The notes beneath the pieces are model-generated. The model was not told where the DNA came from and did no database searches. It saw only the letters and a list, made by a program, of their open reading frames with translations. From Porphyrobacter sp. (GTDB lineage: Bacteria; Pseudomonadota; Alphaproteobacteria; Sphingomonadales; Sphingomonadaceae): a DNA stretch of 5,634 bases. The number at the start of each line of letters is the position of its first letter. Position 1 is the stretch's first letter. The translations under genes were made by a program, and so were the position numbers. Positions 4,051-5,634 of the stretch are shown piece by piece. The stretch lies in assembly GCA_021732945.1 (NCBI GenBank), contig JAKFWB010000337.1, forward strand, positions 1-5,634, read 5' to 3'.

Positions 4051-5634
4051 ATGTGCACTGCCCGCCTGTTTGCCCTGCTGCTCGCCAGCACCGCGCTTCC
4101 CGCTGCCGCGAAGGAGGCTCCCGCCCCTGTTCCTGCTGTCCCCATCCCGGCGGCAATGACCGCCGAAGAGATGCCCCCGATCCCGCTTGAGCTCGCGGCG
4201 CAGGTGCGGCCCTATCTCGAATCGCGCGGCGCAGGCTTTGCCGGGTGGGATCCCACCACCCGCGCGGTGCTGATCTCGACCCGCTTTGCCAACGTGCCCC
4301 AGCTCCACCGCATCGAAATGCCGATGGGCGCGCGCACCCAGATCAGTTTTGAGGCCGAGCCGGTGCGCGGCTCCTATGCGCCGGGCAAAGGCGATGTGCT
4401 ACTGGTGACCAAGGATCGCGGCGGGGATGAGTATTTCCAGCTGCACACCCTGAAGGATGGCCGCCTCACCCTGCTGACCGATGGCAAGAGCCGCAACCAG
4501 CCCAATGCCTGGAGCCATGATGGCGAGCTTGTCGCCTTCAGCTCGACCCGCCGCAATGGAGTGGATTCGGATCTCTTCGTGATGAACCCGCGCGATCCGA
4601 CCTCGGCCCGGGTCGTGCACGAAAGCAAGGGCGGCGGCTGGGCGGTGGTCGCTTTCGCGCCGGACAAGCAATCGGCCTATGTCGCCGATTTCCAATCGGT
4701 GCAGGATGTCGATCTCTACCGGCTCGATTTCGCCAGCGGGGCGATGGCCGCGATCGGCGACCCAAAGGCCGAGATCGCCTATAGCGGCGCGGAAATCGCG
4801 CCCGATGGCACGCTGTGGGTGACGAGCGACGAGGGGTCCGACTTCAAGCGGCTCGGCCGTCTCGATCCCCGCACGGGCGCGTTCAAGCCGGTGTCCCGGG
4901 AAGCATGGGACGTCGATAGCTTCGATCTGTCGGATGATGGCAAGACCATCGTCTATGTCGTCAACGAAGCCGGCAGCGACCGGATGCGGATCCTCGATGT
5001 CGCTAGCGGCAAGGTGACCAAGGTCGATGCCCTCGCCGCCGGACTGATCGGCGGGCTGGAGATCGCACCCTGGGGGGAGATCGGCTTCTCGTTCAACTCG
5101 GCCAAGAGCGCATCGGATGTGTGGTCGCTCGACCCGGCAACGATGCAGCTCACCCGCTGGACCAAGAGCGAAACCGGCGGGCTTGATCCCAGCGTCAATG
5201 TCGAACCACGGATCGTGACGACCAAGAGCTTTGACGGGCTGGCAGTCTCGGGCCTGCTCTATCAGCCTGATCCTGCCAAGTTTCCGGGCAGGCGTCCATT
5301 GATCGTCGATGTCCATGGCGGGCCGGAAGGGCAGAGCACGGCGGGCTTTGTGGGTGCGAACAACTACCTCCTCAATGAGCTCGGCGTGGGGGTATTCTAC
5401 CCCAATGTCCGCGGATCGACCGGGTACGGGAAGACCTTCGTCAGCCTCGACAATGGCCCCTTCAAGCGCGAGAACTCGGTCAAGGATATGGCCGCGTTGA
5501 TCGATGCCGTGCGCGCCGACCCCGCCGTCGACCCCGCCAAGATCGGCCTCACCGGCGGCTCCTACGGCGGCTACATGTGCTATGCCGCCGCGGTGCAATT
5601 GAAGGACAAGCTGACCGCGACCCAGTGCACGGTG
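4051..5634 (+). CDS. Exported S9-family serine peptidase (prolyl oligopeptidase / dipeptidyl-peptidase type), C-terminus missing
   Basis: The frame is open for 528 codons to the window end. It starts with a signal peptide (MCTARLFALLLASTALPAAA, cleavage probably after residue 20) and a Pro/Ala-rich linker, so the enzyme is probably periplasmic. Residues from about 50 to 390 show repeated beta-propeller-type strands (SHDGELVAFSSTR, APDGTLWVTSD, SDDGKTIVYVV), which in this family gate access to the active site. From about 395 the alpha/beta-hydrolase domain begins (DVHGGPEG at 420-427, YPNVRGSTGYG), with the nucleophile Ser504 in GGSYGGY. S9 enzymes cleave short peptides, often next to proline or from a blocked or free N-terminus. 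The catalytic Asp and His lie beyond the edge. Family members of this build are usually around 650-700 residues, so roughly 120-170 are missing. The gene lies 75 bases after the Atm1-type exporter. Class is very sure; the exact specificity cannot be told. Confidence 0.93.
   Translation, partial: MCTARLFALLLASTALPAAAKEAPAPVPAVPIPAAMTAEEMPPIPLELAAQVRPYLESRGAGFAGWDPTTRAVLISTRFANVPQLHRIEMPMGARTQISFEAEPVRGSYAPGKGDVLLVTKDRGGDEYFQLHTLKDGRLTLLTDGKSRNQPNAWSHDGELVAFSSTRRNGVDSDLFVMNPRDPTSARVVHESKGGGWAVVAFAPDKQSAYVADFQSVQDVDLYRLDFASGAMAAIGDPKAEIAYSGAEIAPDGTLWVTSDEGSDFKRLGRLDPRTGAFKPVSREAWDVDSFDLSDDGKTIVYVVNEAGSDRMRILDVASGKVTKVDALAAGLIGGLEIAPWGEIGFSFNSAKSASDVWSLDPATMQLTRWTKSETGGLDPSVNVEPRIVTTKSFDGLAVSGLLYQPDPAKFPGRRPLIVDVHGGPEGQSTAGFVGANNYLLNELGVGVFYPNVRGSTGYGKTFVSLDNGPFKRENSVKDMAALIDAVRADPAVDPAKIGLTGGSYGGYMCYAAAVQLKDKLTATQCTV

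Noticed and set aside
2170..4308. A 712-residue open frame on the minus strand, antisense to the ABC exporter
   Set aside because: It lies almost wholly opposite a clear ABC gene with every ATPase motif intact. Its composition is rich in His, Arg, Gln and Gly with no recognisable domain, as expected from the antisense of GC-rich codons.
4399..5598. A 399-residue open frame on the minus strand, antisense to the S9 peptidase
   Set aside because: It mirrors the codon structure of the real S9 gene on the plus strand and shows no domain, signal peptide or ribosome site of its own.

Overview
The window looks like a chromosomal segment of an alphaproteobacterium of the order Sphingomonadales, most likely Erythrobacteraceae or Sphingomonadaceae. 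Three things point there. The leftmost 380 bases are the 5' part of a 16S rRNA gene with the short alphaproteobacterial V1 loop and sphingomonad-like V2 sequence. The ABC transporter starts with the same residues, and keeps most of the substrate-pocket residues, that I recall for Novosphingobium aromaticivorans Atm1. The protein genes are also GC-rich. The family-level placement comes from remembered sequence patterns, not a search.

Layout. Bases 1-380 are the 5' end of a 16S rRNA gene on the minus strand, so an rRNA operon is transcribed leftward out of the window. Bases 381 to about 743 are its leader RNA. Reading with transcription, the leader holds a boxB-like hairpin, a good boxA (GCTCTTTGACA) and a strong 12-bp hairpin. 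The likely rRNA promoter is at 750-778, with A/T-rich DNA upstream at 783-837. Bases 840-1040 contain no convincing gene but do contain three palindromes close together. From about 1044 everything reads rightward.

The rightward genes are: a secreted protein with two aspartic-protease (DTG) half-sites (1118-2080); a full-length Atm1-type ABC exporter (2134-3975); and an exported S9-family serine peptidase (4051 to the window end, C-terminus missing). The protease has its own candidate sigma-70-type promoter and may be co-transcribed with the exporter, 53 bases further on. The S9 peptidase may have a weak promoter of its own in the 75-base gap before it.

The exporter probably moves glutathione or glutathione conjugates (including metal-thiolate forms) across the inner membrane. 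The two flanking proteins carry signal peptides and should work in the periplasm or outer envelope. Nothing in the sequence shows that the three share a pathway. I found no mobile element, CRISPR array, complete tRNA, phage gene or defence system, and no clear sign of an undescribed system. The most unusual items are the single-chain duplicated aspartic protease and the palindrome cluster between the divergent rRNA and protease promoters.
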